From: Ichthyophthirius multifiliis
Lineage: Eukaryota > Ciliophora > Oligohymenophorea > Hymenostomatida
NCBI RefSeq assembly: GCF_000220395.1
Contig: NW_004086445.1
Coordinates: 1-64,000 of the forward strand
DNA length: 64,000 nucleotides
Direction: 5' to 3'
Positions 12,505 through 25,563 of this stretch are shown piece after piece. Position 1 is the first letter of the stretch; each line of letters begins with the position of its first letter. The notes beneath the pieces were generated by a model. It had not been told where the DNA came from. It did no database searches and was given only the letters and a program-made list of their open reading frames with translations. Position numbers and translations under genes: made by a program.

Positions 12505-13541
12505 TAATAAACAGTTATTATTCTTTAAATTATAATTTTTTTTTTTAATTATAATATTAAAGAATTTTTTTTTTTCAATTTAAATATATTTAATACGTCA
12601 ATTTAAATTTAATTATTAAATTAAAAATTTTTCACAGTTTTTAAATATTATAGTTTATATTTAATATTTTCTATTTTAGATTATTTATTTTTTAGCGTTT
12701 TAATTCTATTTTTTTTATTATTATAAAGTATCATAATCATTAATTTACTTTATTTAATTAAATTATCTAAAATAATTATGTATATATTTTAATAATTTTA
12801 TTTTTAAAGAATTTTTTTTACTTTTCCCTATAATAATACTTTACTTTATTATTATATAAAATACTAATTATGTTTATATATTTTTTAAACTTATAAATTT
12901 TTATTCTATTTTCTTATTAAATGTCTAAATCATATATAATTTAACAATTCAAGAAAAATAACATTAATATAATATTTATAATTTTAAAAATATTATTTAT
13001 TTGTATTTCAAAAATTTTATTTATTGCATTTCATACCAAAACGTATATTTTAAACCTTTAAAAAAACTTTTATTTTAAAATTAAAAGGATTTTAATAATA
13101 AAAAAGAAAAAATTAGAAGTGTGTATATTACTCAAAGATGTTATATATTTTGTAAAAATTTTCAAGTATATCATTATATAAACTATAATTTTTGTAAATC
13201 TAATTTATTTAATAAATCTATGTAATATAAAAAAAAATTTAATTATATATTAATTATTTTCTTAATATAAATTTATGTAGTTATTTTTTAATAAATGTTT
13301 ATTATAATTTTTTTTTCTATTATATTTTTTTATATTTATAAACATAGATTTATTATTAATCAATATTATTTACATAAAATATATTTATTTTTTTATAAAA
13401 ATGATATAAATTTTTAATTTATAAAAAATAAAGAAAATAAATATTTTTAAATTTAAGTTAAATTTTTAATTTAATGTTAAATGAATTTACTTTTTATTTA
13501 TTATTTAAAAAAAATAATTATTAAAAAAAAACTATTTAAAA
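11966..13541. other. AT-rich spacer with (TA)n
   Basis: No gene seen. It includes a long (TA)n tract at about 12430-12506; an apparent plus-strand ORF across it (12342-12548) is just the TA repeat translated. The spacer precedes the single-exon cysteine-rich gene. Confidence 0.5.
12426..12506. repeat. (TA)n microsatellite
   Basis: About 80 bp of almost uninterrupted TA dinucleotides with two small breaks. One of the longest of about a dozen such tracts in the window. Confidence 0.9.
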
Positions 13542-15251
13542 ATGCTAATTATGTTTATAATTTTTAATTTATTTACAATTATTATATATTCATATGAACT
13601 ATTAGTATTTTAAGAATTCCATACTTCAACTTTTGAAGAAATTTAATATCCTAACTGGACTAAATTTAGATAATTTTAATGTTTTGATTAATCATAATTA
13701 ATAGAATATAGATAGAAAAATGTATTTGGAATTTTTGGAAGCGATTCCCCTATTGTTTATAAAAAATACTAAAATCTTCCTCCTCATTATTCATTAGCAA
13801 TATAATTAGATATATTATTATACAAAAATACAGATGATAAAAAATCCAAATTTGATTATGTTTAGATATATTTTGATAGTACACTTGATTCTACTTTTTA
13901 AATTTATAATTAAAAAGGATTTTAGATATGCCAAGCTGATAAAATTTTCACATATGATAAGAAATTTATACACTTTGGGGATTCAATAAAGAGAATTCAT
14001 TCAAATTTTACACATACAAATGAAAATTTTGTTTTATAATTTCGTTCTAAGGTTGCTAATGAAAAGATTGGTAATGGTTTTGGAATCAAAAATATCTATA
14101 TATCGATCGATACATGCCACGAATCATGTCTTTCGTGTAATGGCCCCACTGAGACTGATTGTTTGACTTGTCCTTAGGGTCTTCCATTATTGTAAATATT
14201 GAAAGATAAAATTATTGGAAATGCTTGTAATTGTGATGGGTATGTTAAAAATAACTAATGCCTAACTGAGTGTGATCTAACTAAAGAGGTCATTGTTTAA
14301 AATGGTAATTATAAAATTTGTGTAGAAAATAAATGCGCAGATGCGAATTGTATTAATTGTGAAAATAATTAATGCATTTTATGTGAAGAACCTTATTTTA
14401 TTAGTCTAGGGAAATGCGTAAAGGAATGCCCCTATAATTCTTTGGTTGATAATAAATTATGTATAGATAGTGCTAAAATACCAAAACACGGGGAATATTT
14501 ACTTTAAGCTTTATTTGGATAGTATTTCGCGTCAGGAGAATTAGGAAGGGCAGAAATTGTTTTGGAAGGATTTAATCAATAATAATTTAAAATGTGTAAT
14601 GATGTTTGGCTTCTTGGGGGACCTTTTGTGGGGGTTGGGAATAGAAATAAGGATATTTTTATTAGAAAAAAATTAAAGGCGAAAAGAGCATTTTATTAGA
14701 TTAATGTTGGGTATAAGTATTATGTTATTGATGATACAAAACTATTAATTAAAACATGTTTAGGAAATGAAAATTGTGATTTTAATAATAATATTCAATT
14801 TACCGAAAAAGCTTAACAGAGTTGCGCACATTATGGTAAATAGGCTGAATTGTTTAACTATTACAAAGAATTTGATTTTAGAGGAAAATTAGCTGAAAGT
14901 TTGAATGAGTTTTTTATATAAGTAGTTGTAGAGAGCTAGATTATTAAGTCAATTCCAGAAGCTAATACTTAGTTTTTTGGATTTAGAGAATTGTATGTTG
15001 TGATTGAATATTGTGATGATAATTGTAAAACATGCAGTAATGCAGATAAATGTGATGATTGTTAAAATGGATACTATTTGCTTGGGAATTAATGTGTAGA
15101 TAAATGTCCTGAAAATTATATTGAGTAAAATTAATAGTGTGTTAGTTGCGATGAAAGTTTTAAATGTAAAAGATGTATTACTGAAGGATATAAATAATGT
15201 TCTAAATGCAATAAAATGTTAAATATTTTATCTAATTTTTGCCCAAAGTGA
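13542..15251 (+). CDS. Secreted cysteine-rich protein, furin-like repeats
   Basis: An uninterrupted 569-codon frame from ATG 13542 to TGA 15249. The N-terminus is a clear signal peptide (MLIMFIIFNLFTIIIYSYE). Residues ~25-185 form a non-Cys-rich beta-type domain (FGIFGSDSPIVYKKY), followed by a Cys-rich stretch opening CHESCLSCNGPTETDCLTC. A second, more diverged copy of the layout follows: WLLGGPFVGVGNRNKDIF, then a closing Cys-rich run CDDNCKTCSNADKCDDC. CxxC repeats with Gly/Pro spacing are typical of furin-like/growth-factor-receptor Cys-rich domains, which ciliates have in large surface or secreted families. No C-terminal transmembrane segment or GPI signal is seen; the protein ends ILSNFCPK. 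The exact role is unknown. TAA/TAG are used freely as Gln. Confidence 0.8.
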
Positions 15252-15881
15252 ATATTATTTAATTTTTTTTTTTTTTTTAATAATTTTTTTGGTTCTATAA
15301 AATAATATTATAATTTTAAAATAAGCATAACTTAAAAAAAAAAAATTTTAAATATTTTTTTTAAAAAAATGATAAAAATATATATAATAAATTAAAATTA
15401 GTATATCTAATAATTATTTAACTTTTTTTAATTTTATAATAATATAAACTTTAGAATTATTAATACTATAACTAATAGTTAGTAAATCAGCTTAGTTTAA
15501 ATATTTAATAAAAATTAATATATAAAATATTTTTTGTGTTATAATTAATATTATATATTAAATTATAGTAATATTTTATTTAATTAAAATAATAATAATA
15601 AATTAATTTTTAAAGAAAATTTATATAAAATATTAAGTATTAATTTTTTTAAAATTTATAAATAACATGTCTAAATTTAAATAAAAAAATGAAAAATAAG
15701 TAAATATATATTAAAATTTATATTAAAAAAAAATATAAAATGTTTTTAGTTTATTAAAAAATAAAAATAAAATATTTATTTAATAATTAAATTTTATTAT
15801 AAAATTATTTAAAGAATTTATATTAAATATACATGCTTTTAAATTAATAAAATATATAAAATAAAAAAAAAAATTAAATAT

Positions 15882-15932
<51 letters not shown>

Positions 15933-16690
15933 CAAACAATGTATTTTTTTTATTTAATTTTTATCTACATATTATTATTTTTTTATAATAATCTCAAGTA
16001 GTATTTATTTTGTATGATTATTTTATATTAATTATACTAATATTTTATATTTATTTTTTTTAATTAAAAATTAATATATATATATATATATTATAATTTT
16101 TTTAATAGTTTCTTATTTATTGCCTTATTTTATAATTTAAAATAACATTATTTAATATATTTCTATATTTTTATTACTTCATATTTTTTTTGAAAAAATT
16201 AAAAAATTTTCTTTGTATTAATATAATTTATATAATTTTTTATTATAAATTTATATAAATAAATAATATCTTTTAAATATTTTTTTTTAAGAAAAAGATT
16301 ATATATAATAATTATTTATTTGTTTTGATTTATTAAATATTAATAATAATAGGATTTCTAAGAATATATAATATTTTATATAAAAAATTAATTAATAAAT
16401 TAATTTTATATAAAAAATTAATTAATAAATTAATATATATTATATTATATTATATTTAAAATTATATTTTACTTTTAATGCTTTCGGAAAAATATTTTAG
16501 TTATTTTAATAATTTTATTCAAATATCAAAGATTTCTTTTTGTTATATGAAATATATTTTTTCTTTTTTTTATTATTTATTATTTAATTTTTAAAATATA
16601 AACAAAACAATATATTTATTATTTTAATAAAATATTTCTTTTTTCTTAATAAAAAATTTCTTTTGTTTTTATTAATATTAATATAAAAAT
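15252..16690. other. AT-rich spacer with repeats
   Basis: No gene seen. It contains (TA)n at about 15889-15929 and 16075-16092 and a perfect 30-bp tandem repeat at 16374-16433. Confidence 0.5.
16374..16433. repeat. Perfect 30-bp tandem duplication
   Basis: Two identical 30-bp units (16374-16403 and 16404-16433), each starting TTTTATATAAAAAATTAATT and ending in TTAA. No differences are seen, so the duplication is recent or the copies are kept alike. Confidence 0.9.
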
Positions 16691-16880
16691 AACAATTTTC
16701 ACAAAATAATTGGAATATAATATTAAATTTTCTCAAAACCCAATTAAATAGTATATTAGATTACTTGATAATGAAAAAAGAGAATTTTAAAAAGATGAAT
16801 TTATTTACAAATTAAAATTTCGAATACTTATAATTTAAGAAATATTCTTATCTTTTTTATAAATTTTTAATTTAAATGTG
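16691..16880 (+). pseudogene. Coding-like fragment, unknown
   Basis: One plus-strand frame reads LEYNIKFSQNPIKQYIRLLD then NEKREFQKDEFIYKLKFRIL, with the charged, varied composition of real protein. It has no ATG at its start and decays into Phe/Leu-rich sequence after ~60 codons. It may be a remnant or one exon of an unseen gene. Confidence 0.25.
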
Positions 16881-17574
16881 TTTTTTTATATATAATTAGT
16901 AAAATAATAATTAATTATTTGCATATAGCATTCAATACAAATCAAAAAATACTTTACTATTTATTTTTTTAAATAATTGTAACCGAAAAAAAGAATAGGC
17001 TTATTAAAAATTGCAAATATTAATCATTATTTAAGAATATACAAATTTTAATTTATTATTTAAATGATTTCAGTTATATTTTGATAAAAATTGGATAAAC
17101 AGCTTAGAATTGATTATTATTAATTAAAAATAATTATTATTAATCAATTAAGTTAACTATTAACAGTATTAATTAAAATATAATAAATAATCGTAGATAA
17201 TTTAGAATAAAATATTTATTTAATTATTTCAATGTCTGATTTAAAAAAAATTAATGATTAAAAATTTAATTCATTTAATTAAAAAATTATTATATAAAAT
17301 CTTTAGTGAGTTTATAAAAAACATTACAAAATAAAAACTTAAATCTATTTTATGAATACTATAAATAAATATAAATAGATAAATAAATATTAATAAATTA
17401 ATCTAAAATAATAAAGTAAAAAAATTATGATAATTTAATAAATATAAAATTAAAATGAATCAATATATATACCTAATTATTTTAAATATATATATAAATT
17501 ATGTCAGATAATTTTTAAAACTTATTATATAAATTTATTTAATCTAAAAATTCATTAAAGCATATATTTTTTCA

Positions 17575-17790
17575 TTAATGAAATTTTATTTATGTTTTCC
17601 TATATTATCTTTTCAATAGATTATCGTTTTTTATTAACTATTATATACTAATTTCATTTTTTTCCTATTCAATAACATATCATTGTATTATAGATTATAT
17701 AATTTTAACGCTGCTTTATTTCATTTAGATAATTTATTTCGTCATTAGCCTATTTAATTATTATGATAACGATAAGTTAAAGATTAAAAC
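17575..17790 (-). pseudogene. Coding-like fragment on minus strand
   Basis: The minus strand reads KQANDEINYLNEIKQRQNYI. After a frame change near 17680 it reads LLNRKKNEISIQQLIKND, with a TGA at about 17577. It has no start codon and no recognisable domain. It is probably decayed. Confidence 0.25.
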
Positions 17791-18003
17791 AACAAAATAA
17801 CAAAAAAATTAAAAATAATAATGCTTATTCAGTATTTTTAGAAAAAAATATAAAAATAATTTTATTTAGCTTTTATAATTTTTAAAAGTTAATCAAATAT
17901 TATTAATATTTTAAATTTTTTATTTTCATTTAAATAATTTTATTATTCTAAATATTTAAAATAAAAAAATTATCTTCCTTTTTTAACTCGAGATAAAATA
18001 AAA

Positions 18004-20031
18004 ATGATTGAAAAAGAACTTAAATGTTTATTTTGTGATTAATTATTTGACGATTAATAATAAAATGTACCTCGAATGTTACCTAAGTGTGGACACTCTA
18101 TATGTACTAAATGCATATAAGAAAAAATTAGTTTATAAGAAGATTTCCAATGTCCAGAAGATGGGTTTTATATATAAAAAAATAATTAAGTAATTTTTGT
18201 CAATTTTTTAGGTAATTTTATTAAAATTTTAATGGTATTGAGGCATTTCCAAAAAACTACTCATTAATTAAGTTCTTACAAATATAAAAAACTTAAAATT
18301 AACACATAGGTAAAATTAATTCTTAGAATGAAATAAATATAGTTTATTTATATATAAAATTAAAAAATAAATTAATTAAATAAATCATTCGATAAAAAAA
18401 TATTAACGATTTATTTTTTTAAAAAACATATATCAGTTTATCCATTTAATCATTTTATAAATAAAAAAATTATTTCAATTTATAAAAATATATTAATGAA
18501 TAGATAATTAGAATTAAAATAATTGCTAATAATGTCTAAATCATAAAAAGAAAAAGGATATAAGTAAAAAAAATAATGATTTATTTATAAAATAAGGAAA
18601 TAATTAGTTTGTATTAATTGTAAACAAAAAATATGTACAGATTGTGCTTTATTTAGTTCTCATTAAAATCATAATGTTAAGAGTGAAAAAGATGTACTTA
18701 ATGAAATAACATAAAAAGCAGAATCAATATTATAAATATTAGAAACAATTTAAAAAAACCAAACTTTTTTATCAGATTAAAATAATCATTTTGATATGAT
18801 AAATAAGTATATGTAGAATAATTTGAAAAATGCAAAACAAGAAGTTCAAAATAAATTTTCAGTAAAAAAAAAATTGTAAACAAAAAAAACTAAACATAAT
18901 AAAGTATTATGAAAATAAACTTTAGAGTGTGAAGTAATAATGCTTTAATGAAATAATGAATAAATTCGAAGAAATGCAATAAAAAATATTTTTATAAATA
19001 AAAGAAAAATTTGATGATTTAATAAAATAAATAAGCAAATGGAAAAAAACGTATTTATTTTTTTTTTTCATCAAAAAAAAAAAAAAAAAAAAAAAAAAAG
19101 TGCTTAAAATAAATTATATTTAATTTGTGAACAAAATTCTTAATAAGATTATAATATAGATTTGATAATAGATAATTAATAAGTAGATATTATTAAATAA
19201 GGCTAGGATTTATTAGAGTAAATAGATTTATCTTCAAGTTCTTTTTAAGAAAAAATTGATGAAATAAGCTCTTAATCAGTTCTTGTTCATATAAATTAAA
19301 TTGATTTTGAAGATTTATATACAATATAATACATAAATCAAAAAGAAAATATATTAATAAATAAAAAAATATTGACTGATGAAGATAATTTGTTAAATCA
19401 TGATGATATATCTGAGTAATTGAATAATTCTTTAAATTAAAATTAAAAGCTAGAATCAGATTTTGTAATATTTAGAAAAAATACTGACTAAGTAAATTTT
19501 TTTGCTGATTATTCCGACATATATTCACATGGTAAAAAATATTCAGGTAGTTTATCAACTTCGGCTAATCATTCTTTTACAAATAACTCTTATATTTTTT
19601 CTGATAAATATACTTAAATTATTTAATAAATATAAGAAGATAATATACAAGCAGCAGATTTTACATATGCAGGTATAATTTTATATGAAAAGATAACAAA
19701 ATAAAAAAAAAAAGATATGTGTGATGACGGATTAATAAGTATTTGCAAATATTTTTAAAATAATAAATAATTAAAATCGATTAAATTGTAAAGGAATAAA
19801 ATTTCAGATAAAGGTGCAATGTATTTGATTGATTATATAAAAGACACTAATATACATACTTTGTATTTGTAAGATAATATGATAAGTGAAAAGTTTCTTG
19901 AATATTTGATTGTTTAGAAAAAAATAAATAAATTAGAAAAAATTTATCTAAAGAATAATTTAGTTAATCAAAGCAAATCAAATAAAATTGTAAATTAGTT
20001 AAAAAAAATATAATTAAATGTTTATTTTTGA
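18004..20031 (+). CDS. RING / B-box / coiled-coil / LRR protein (TRIM-like E3)
   Basis: A likely E3 ubiquitin ligase. Exon 1 (ATG 18004) has a RING finger: CLFCDQLF, then LPKCGHSICTKCIQ and FQCPEDG. The intron at about 18164-18211 ends TTTTTTAG and leads to NGIEAFPKNYSLIKFL. After AT-rich sequence (probable introns, 18300-18580) a B-box type zinc motif appears: CINCKQKICTDCALFSSHQN (about 18610). A coiled coil follows (AESILQILETIQKNQ; NKFEEMQQKIFLQIKEKF), then an A-run-rich intron at about 19048-19098, an acidic Ser/Asn-rich linker, and C-terminal leucine-rich repeats (LKSIKLQRNKISDKGAM; IHTLYLQDNMISEKFLEYL; LEKIYLKNNLVNQ). TGA is at 20029. One frame slip lies at the A-runs 18864-18889. It converges with the minus-strand gene ending at 20309. 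Confidence 0.8.
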
Positions 20032-20082
20032 AAATTAGTTAAAAAAATTATAATTAAATGTTTATTTTTGAAATTTAGTTGA
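19992..20082 (+). repeat. 40-bp tandem duplication covering a stop codon
   Basis: Unit 19992-20031 is repeated at 20032-20071 with one A/T change, and a third partial copy runs to 20082. The first unit encodes the last codons and the TGA of the RING/LRR gene; the second repeats the same coding tail and stop just downstream. Confidence 0.9.
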
Positions 20083-20308
20083 TTATAATTAAATAATTTT
20101 TTTTTATAACTTCTCATAGTATTTTTTTAAAGATTTTATTATATGAATAGTACTTTAAGCAACTATTATAATTTTAATTGTTTTAGTTTGTATTTATATC
20201 TTATTATATATAATATCCATCATAATAGTTAATTAAATTAATAATAATTTGATAAAATAATTAAAAAAAAAAGTAAAAATTTGAGAAGTTAAAATATATA
20301 TATATAAA

Positions 20309-21946
20309 TCATATTAAATTAAATATTTCATATTCCAATAGCTCAAAAGATGCTAAATCTAAAACTTTTTCATTTTTTAACTCGTTTTCATAAGAGTTAG
20401 ACCCTAAAAATAATGTGCTAATAAAAGGCAATTGGTCATAATGTACATATTCATAAAAAAGATATGCTCTTACCTTTTCATTTATACTTTTAACAATAAT
20501 ATGTGGATTTTTTCCATTATAAACTTTAGAAGTTATTATTTTATCATCACAAGAATTTATAAATTTTCCTTCTTAAATTCTGTTTTTTAAACTTTCTAAT
20601 CTTCCCCACATATAAGTTATAGTATTTTCTACATTCCTAAAATTAATAAATTCATCATATTTGTACATTTCACATTTATTCCATCCTCCATTATTAGTAT
20701 AAACTCCATTCCAACAAGATCCATTTGTATTTGTCTTTTTTTAAAAAATAATTTATATGAAAAAAAAATAAAAAAATTAGTACTTATATAAAAAATAATT
20801 AATTATTATATTAATAAAGCTTTATTTAAGCTTAAGACCCATAAGCAATTGTTTTATTAGTATAAACTAAATTATAACTATAAGGACTTTCTGTTTTTAT
20901 ATCAAAATAAATAAAATTTATAATTTAATTTTATTCAGTAGAAGCAAAAACAGTATAGCAAATTTTATTAAAATAAATACTTGAAAGACTAACATTATTA
21001 TTTATACTTATTTAAACATTTTTAGAAAAAATAATTTATTTTTTAATAACTTCAATAAGTTAAATATTTAATTAATTAAATATTTTTAAAAATAATTCGA
21101 TAACAGGAACATTTTAATCTAAAATTAAAAGATCACAGCCAATAAAAAAATAGTTTTTTTGAAAAATTTATATTTGATGTAAACTTATAATATTGTTATA
21201 ATTTTTTATTTCATAAATAACTATTTAAGTTTAAAATTCTATTAATAAAAATTCATTTTTGGAGCTTATTTTATTTATTTTTTCTTTAAAGTAATATAAA
21301 TTTTATTCTTAATTAAATGAATAAACTATGTAACTCTATATTGTATGATTATAATAGCTTAACCAAATTATATCAAGATTTTGATTATATTCAATATAAT
21401 TATCACTTGCATTAAAAAATCTATGTTTTTATTAAGTATAATTAAAGTAATTTTTATTGCTTTTTTAAAGATATAACTCTAGATTTTCTCTATTTACATT
21501 TGAAGTTATTGTATATAATTGTTCTTTTTTTTTTTTTTTTAGTTTTTATTATATAATTAAACTTTTATACATATATATATATATATAAATATTTACTCAA
21601 ATCAATATTTTTTATAGCTTTTGAACAATTTTTTGAATAAATTTAATCAGTATATTATAAAACCATATCTTAATGTGTAGGTTCCCATATATTAAAGGGC
21701 ATTTTATTATCTTATAGATAATCAGGAAATCCTATTTAACAGTATCTTTATATATTAACGGCATCAGTATTAAATTATAGTTATCTTTTTTTAGGACCTT
21801 CATACTAATCTTCTTATAAAATAATGTTTGAATCAGATATATATTATTCCATAAAACTGCATGTTTTATCAATTAAACATTTTTTATCATAGAAAGGAAT
21901 TACCCCATCATTTCCACCTGTTATCTTTGTATATTTAAATAAAGTT

Positions 21947-21997
<51 letters not shown>

Positions 21998-22595
21998 TAA
22001 AATTATATTTAAATTATTTTAATCAATTGCTTTTATAATTTTATAGAAAAAATTTGATGTTAAATAATTATCATAATTATTGTATTATAAATTTAATGCT
22101 AAATATTTAGTTTTTTAATATTTTTCATATTAAGTATTTTTTCCGAAAATAAATCTTAGTTTAGGATCTATAATTAAATTAATTAAATCATCAGTAGTAT
22201 TAAAAAAGTAATTAAAATTAGGTTATGCACTTGTATCTCCTCTCATCGCTAAACAGCATGTCTTTTTTATATAATATTTTTTTTATATTATTTAATACTT
22301 TTATTCCATATTAATGAAAATCACAAGAAGTTATATTTTTATCCCAATTAGAATATTATAAACAACTTTTATATGAAGCTAAAGATACATCAAACTTAAA
22401 AGAATTAGTTCCTTATAAATTTAAAATAAAATATATTATTTGAATTTTATCTGAAACATTTTTATAAAAAAAAAAAATTAAATTACCTTTTAATAATTCC
22501 TAAACAATTATTTTCAAGTCATTCATACTATGAGATTAATACGGAATAAAACATTAAGAAAATTATAAGAATAAAAAAATTAAAAAAATATTCAT
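20309..22595 (-). CDS. Unrecognised secreted multi-exon protein
   Basis: The minus-strand gene starts at ATG 22593-22595 with a signal peptide (MNIFLIFLFLQFSQCFIPYQ). At least five small introns keep the frame, for example about 22459-22493 (GTAATT...TTTCAG) and about 22259-22295 (GTATTA...AAAAG), which joins HQYGIK to TCCLAMRGDTSAQPNF. Later exons give KITGGNDGVIPFYDKKC, EGPKKRQLQFNTDAVNIQ, IAYGSQAQ, and the last exon NGSCWNGVYTNNGGWNKC to DLASFELLEYEIFN, stopping at 20309. Paired Cys and the signal peptide indicate an extracellular or lumenal protein. No domain is recognised. Introns carry (TA)n, as at 21963-21997. Confidence 0.65.
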
Positions 22596-22856
22596 TTATT
22601 TATAAGGTAATAATAATTCAAATATTTATTTTATAAAAAGTTAATAAAAAAAAACCAATATAATGAAACATTATATTTAAAAAGTTAAAATTATAAATTG
22701 ATATTTAAAATTTAAATGTTATTATATATATTTCATGTAAAAAAATTCATAATTATATTTAAGAAAAATTTTTGTTTAATATAAAAATTTTTTTATAATA
22801 AAATAATTAAACATAAACTATTAGATAATAAAAAATTAAATATAATTATATATATA

Positions 22857-22897
<41 letters not shown>

Positions 22898-23092
22898 TAT
22901 TTATATGTTTATTTATATATTGATATATATATATTTTTATATATATTAGTATATTTGTATTTTTATATATTATAATAATAAATATAAATAATAATTTTTT
23001 TTTTTTTATTTTTATAGAAAAATTTTTTTCTTTTAAAAATAATTATTTTATCTATTTTTATTTTAAAATAAAAAATATTATTTAATTTATAA
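22596..23092. other. Spacer with (TA)n between divergent genes
   Basis: The divergent intergenic region between the secreted-protein gene (-) and the gene starting at 23093 (+). It holds a (TA)n tract at about 22859-22893 and further TA-rich sequence to 22975. It must contain both promoters, but no defined motif is visible. Confidence 0.5.
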
Positions 23093-23836
23093 ATGTACTT
23101 TTAACCAGGGACTTCATTCATACAGAAAAGTGTATAATAATAATAATCTTAATAATCAAATACTATATAAAATTAAAAGTAAACTTAGAAAATTTTAAAT
23201 AAATAAAAAAATTGTTTTAATAAAATAAAATAGTTAATTATAATCAACATAAATTGATAATTTTAATGAAAGATTATATAGAATACGCTAAGAATATTTA
23301 AATGAATTTAATTAATTCAGTTAATATAGTGATTAAAGCTTTAATTTATAAACCTTAAATAAAGATAATTATAAATAAATGTCAGAATAGGAAATAGAAA
23401 ATCAATATAATGAAAAATTAAAAAAAATCCTTTTATAAAATAAAGATTCTTATATTCAAATGATAATGAAAATTTAAGATTATTTATATAATTTAATACA
23501 AAACCGAGTTTGAATTACAAGTTAAAGAAATACTTATATCATACTAATTTTTTAAATTTTAGTATTGATTTATATAATTACAATAAATTTTATTTCTAAA
23601 AAGATGATTATAAATTAGAAAATTATATGAAGTTTAATTTAAAATAACCTTACAATGTTTTATTTAGAAAATCGAAATTTAACTTAGAATATTCTAATTT
23701 GTTTAAAAATTAAAATGAAATAAACAGTTCGGATATTATAAGTACAAAATAATATAGAGGATTTTATTCAAATTAATATGATTATTAATTCTTTAAATTA
23801 TAAATGAATTTAGAAAAAAGAAATCATAACTAATGA
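23093..23836 (+). CDS. Unrecognised Gln/Asn/Tyr-rich protein, frame breaks
   Basis: ATG 23093 opens MYFQPGTSFIQKSVQQQQSQ. The frame moves by one near the A-run at 23207-23213 and then reads NERLYRIRQEYLNEFNQF and MSEQEIENQYNEKLKK. At the 8-A run 23420-23427 one more A is needed to enter FLYSNDNENLRLFIQFNTK and YKLKKYLYHTNFLNFSID, ending at TGA 23834. Both breaks are at homopolymers. The protein is ~245 aa and basic, with no recognised domain and no clear transmembrane segment. Confidence 0.5.
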
Positions 23837-24421
23837 TATTTTTCTAATTATAAATTAATTTATAATCGAAATAAATTATTTAATTTTTATTAAAATTTAA
23901 TATATTAATTAATAGATATTTAAATATATATTTTTAAACAATTATTAAATTCATATTATGAAATTAAAGTTATAAAATTATTGTTTAGTCAAATTTTTAA
24001 ATAAATACAAACTTTCCAAATATAATTAATAGTATATGATTTTTTTTTTAAATATTTTTATATTTAATTAAAAATATTATTTTTTCAATCTTTTTTTTAA
24101 TATTTATTTATAAGCAATTTTTTCTTCTAAATTATAATTGAAATTTTTTAAACTACTAATGAATTTTTTCTCAAAAAAATAAAAATCTTATCTAAAATAG
24201 AAATTATAGCTATTCTACTATATTAATCAAGTATAAATTTTATATAAAGAAAATAAATATAAATTGCGATTTAAAAGAAATTTTCATATCCAAAAATAAA
24301 TTAAATAAAAAATACTATTAAAAATAACAATTCGATATTAGTTTTATAATGATATTATCTTTATTTGTTTGAATTAAGTATTACGAATAATGGTTAGAGC
24401 ATTTAATATATAATACTATTT

Positions 24422-24835
24422 GTAATAGTGAAAAAATCACATAAACCTATAAAAAAATATAATAATAAAGGTAAGTAAAAAAATAAATTCAAATCATATA
24501 ATTTCGTTAAAAGTGATAAAAGATATAATAATGCATAAAAGTTTTAATTATCTAATAATTATATTAGATATGATTCATTATATTTTGGAATTCCTAATTA
24601 TCTTAAAATGGAAATAAAACAAATAATTAAACATAACTAAAATAAATATATTTAAAAAAGCAAAAAGTTTAAAAAAATACAATCTTTAAATAATTTTCTA
24701 AGTTATATATATTTATTTTAATAAATTATGATTTCAATTATTTCTTCCTTTAGTTTACTATAGTTTATAATATATTATCATAATCAATATTAAATGTATT
24801 ATCTATATAGTATTTGTACCAAAGTCTTTTTATGA
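24422..24835 (+). CDS. Unrecognised basic coding segment, no clear start
   Basis: An open frame to TGA 24833 whose first part looks like real protein: KPIKKYNNKGKQKNKFKSYN, then QLSNNYIRYDSLYFGIPNYL. The end (after about 24700) becomes hydrophobic and overlaps a minus-strand coding start, so the true 3' end is probably earlier. It may be a last exon of the 23093 gene; the 23837-24421 stretch between shows nothing convincing. Confidence 0.35.
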
Positions 24836-24878
24836 GTTCTAAAATATTTTGATTCATAGGAACAGGATTCAATTCCAT
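24726..24878 (-). CDS. N-terminal piece of a minus-strand gene
   Basis: ATG at 24876-24878 on the minus strand opens MELNPVPMNQNILELIKRLW, then YKYYIDNTFNIDYDNILQTI and a basic end at about 24726. Composition and start are convincing for ~50 codons. The continuation is unclear and would overlap the plus-strand segment 24422-24835, so one of the two is truncated or spliced. Confidence 0.3.
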
Positions 24879-25318
24879 AAAGAATAATTAAAATTATTTG
24901 TTTTCAAATTTGAATTATTAATAAGTTTGAATCGACATATTTAATATGAATTATATAACCTTATATTAAATTTTTTTAATAAAATTTAAAAATAAAAAAT
25001 TCAAATAATTTAATTAATATTTTAAGAAATATTTTAATTACATTAAATATGATAATAAATATTAAAATAAAAAATTAATATTAAATTTAATAAAAAATAA
25101 AGATATTTATTTAAAAAAGATAAATTAAAATATAATAAAAATGCTTATGAAGATATATAATTCATATTATTTATTTATAAAAAATAAAAAAAATTTAATA
25201 TGTAATAATTTTTGAAAATTTTGTATTTTAAAAATAAATTTATATCTATTATTTATAATTGATATATATAATTAGAATTAAAATAAAAAAAATAAAAAAT
25301 AATTAGTATAAGTATAAG

Positions 25319-25320
<2 letters not shown>

Positions 25321-25373
<53 letters not shown>

Positions 25374-25400
25374 ATAATATTTATATATGTATATATCTAT
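25321..25400. repeat. (TA)n microsatellite
   Basis: About 50 bp of TA dinucleotides followed by TA-rich imperfect copies, in the spacer between the 24878 coding start and the 25564-25893 gene. Confidence 0.85.
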
Positions 25401-25563
25401 ATATATTTTTGTTAATTTTATATGTTAAAATCTTAAATTTTTTTTTAAATTCATTTTTATTTATTATATAATACTATTGTACTTTAAATTTTTATTCAAA
25501 TTATAATATTTTTTTTTTAATTAAATTAATTTTATTTTTAAACTTAGAAAATTTATAATTTAT

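Noticed and set aside
12342-12548. 68-aa ORF rich in Tyr/Ile
   Set aside because: A (TA)n microsatellite translated as YIYIYI.
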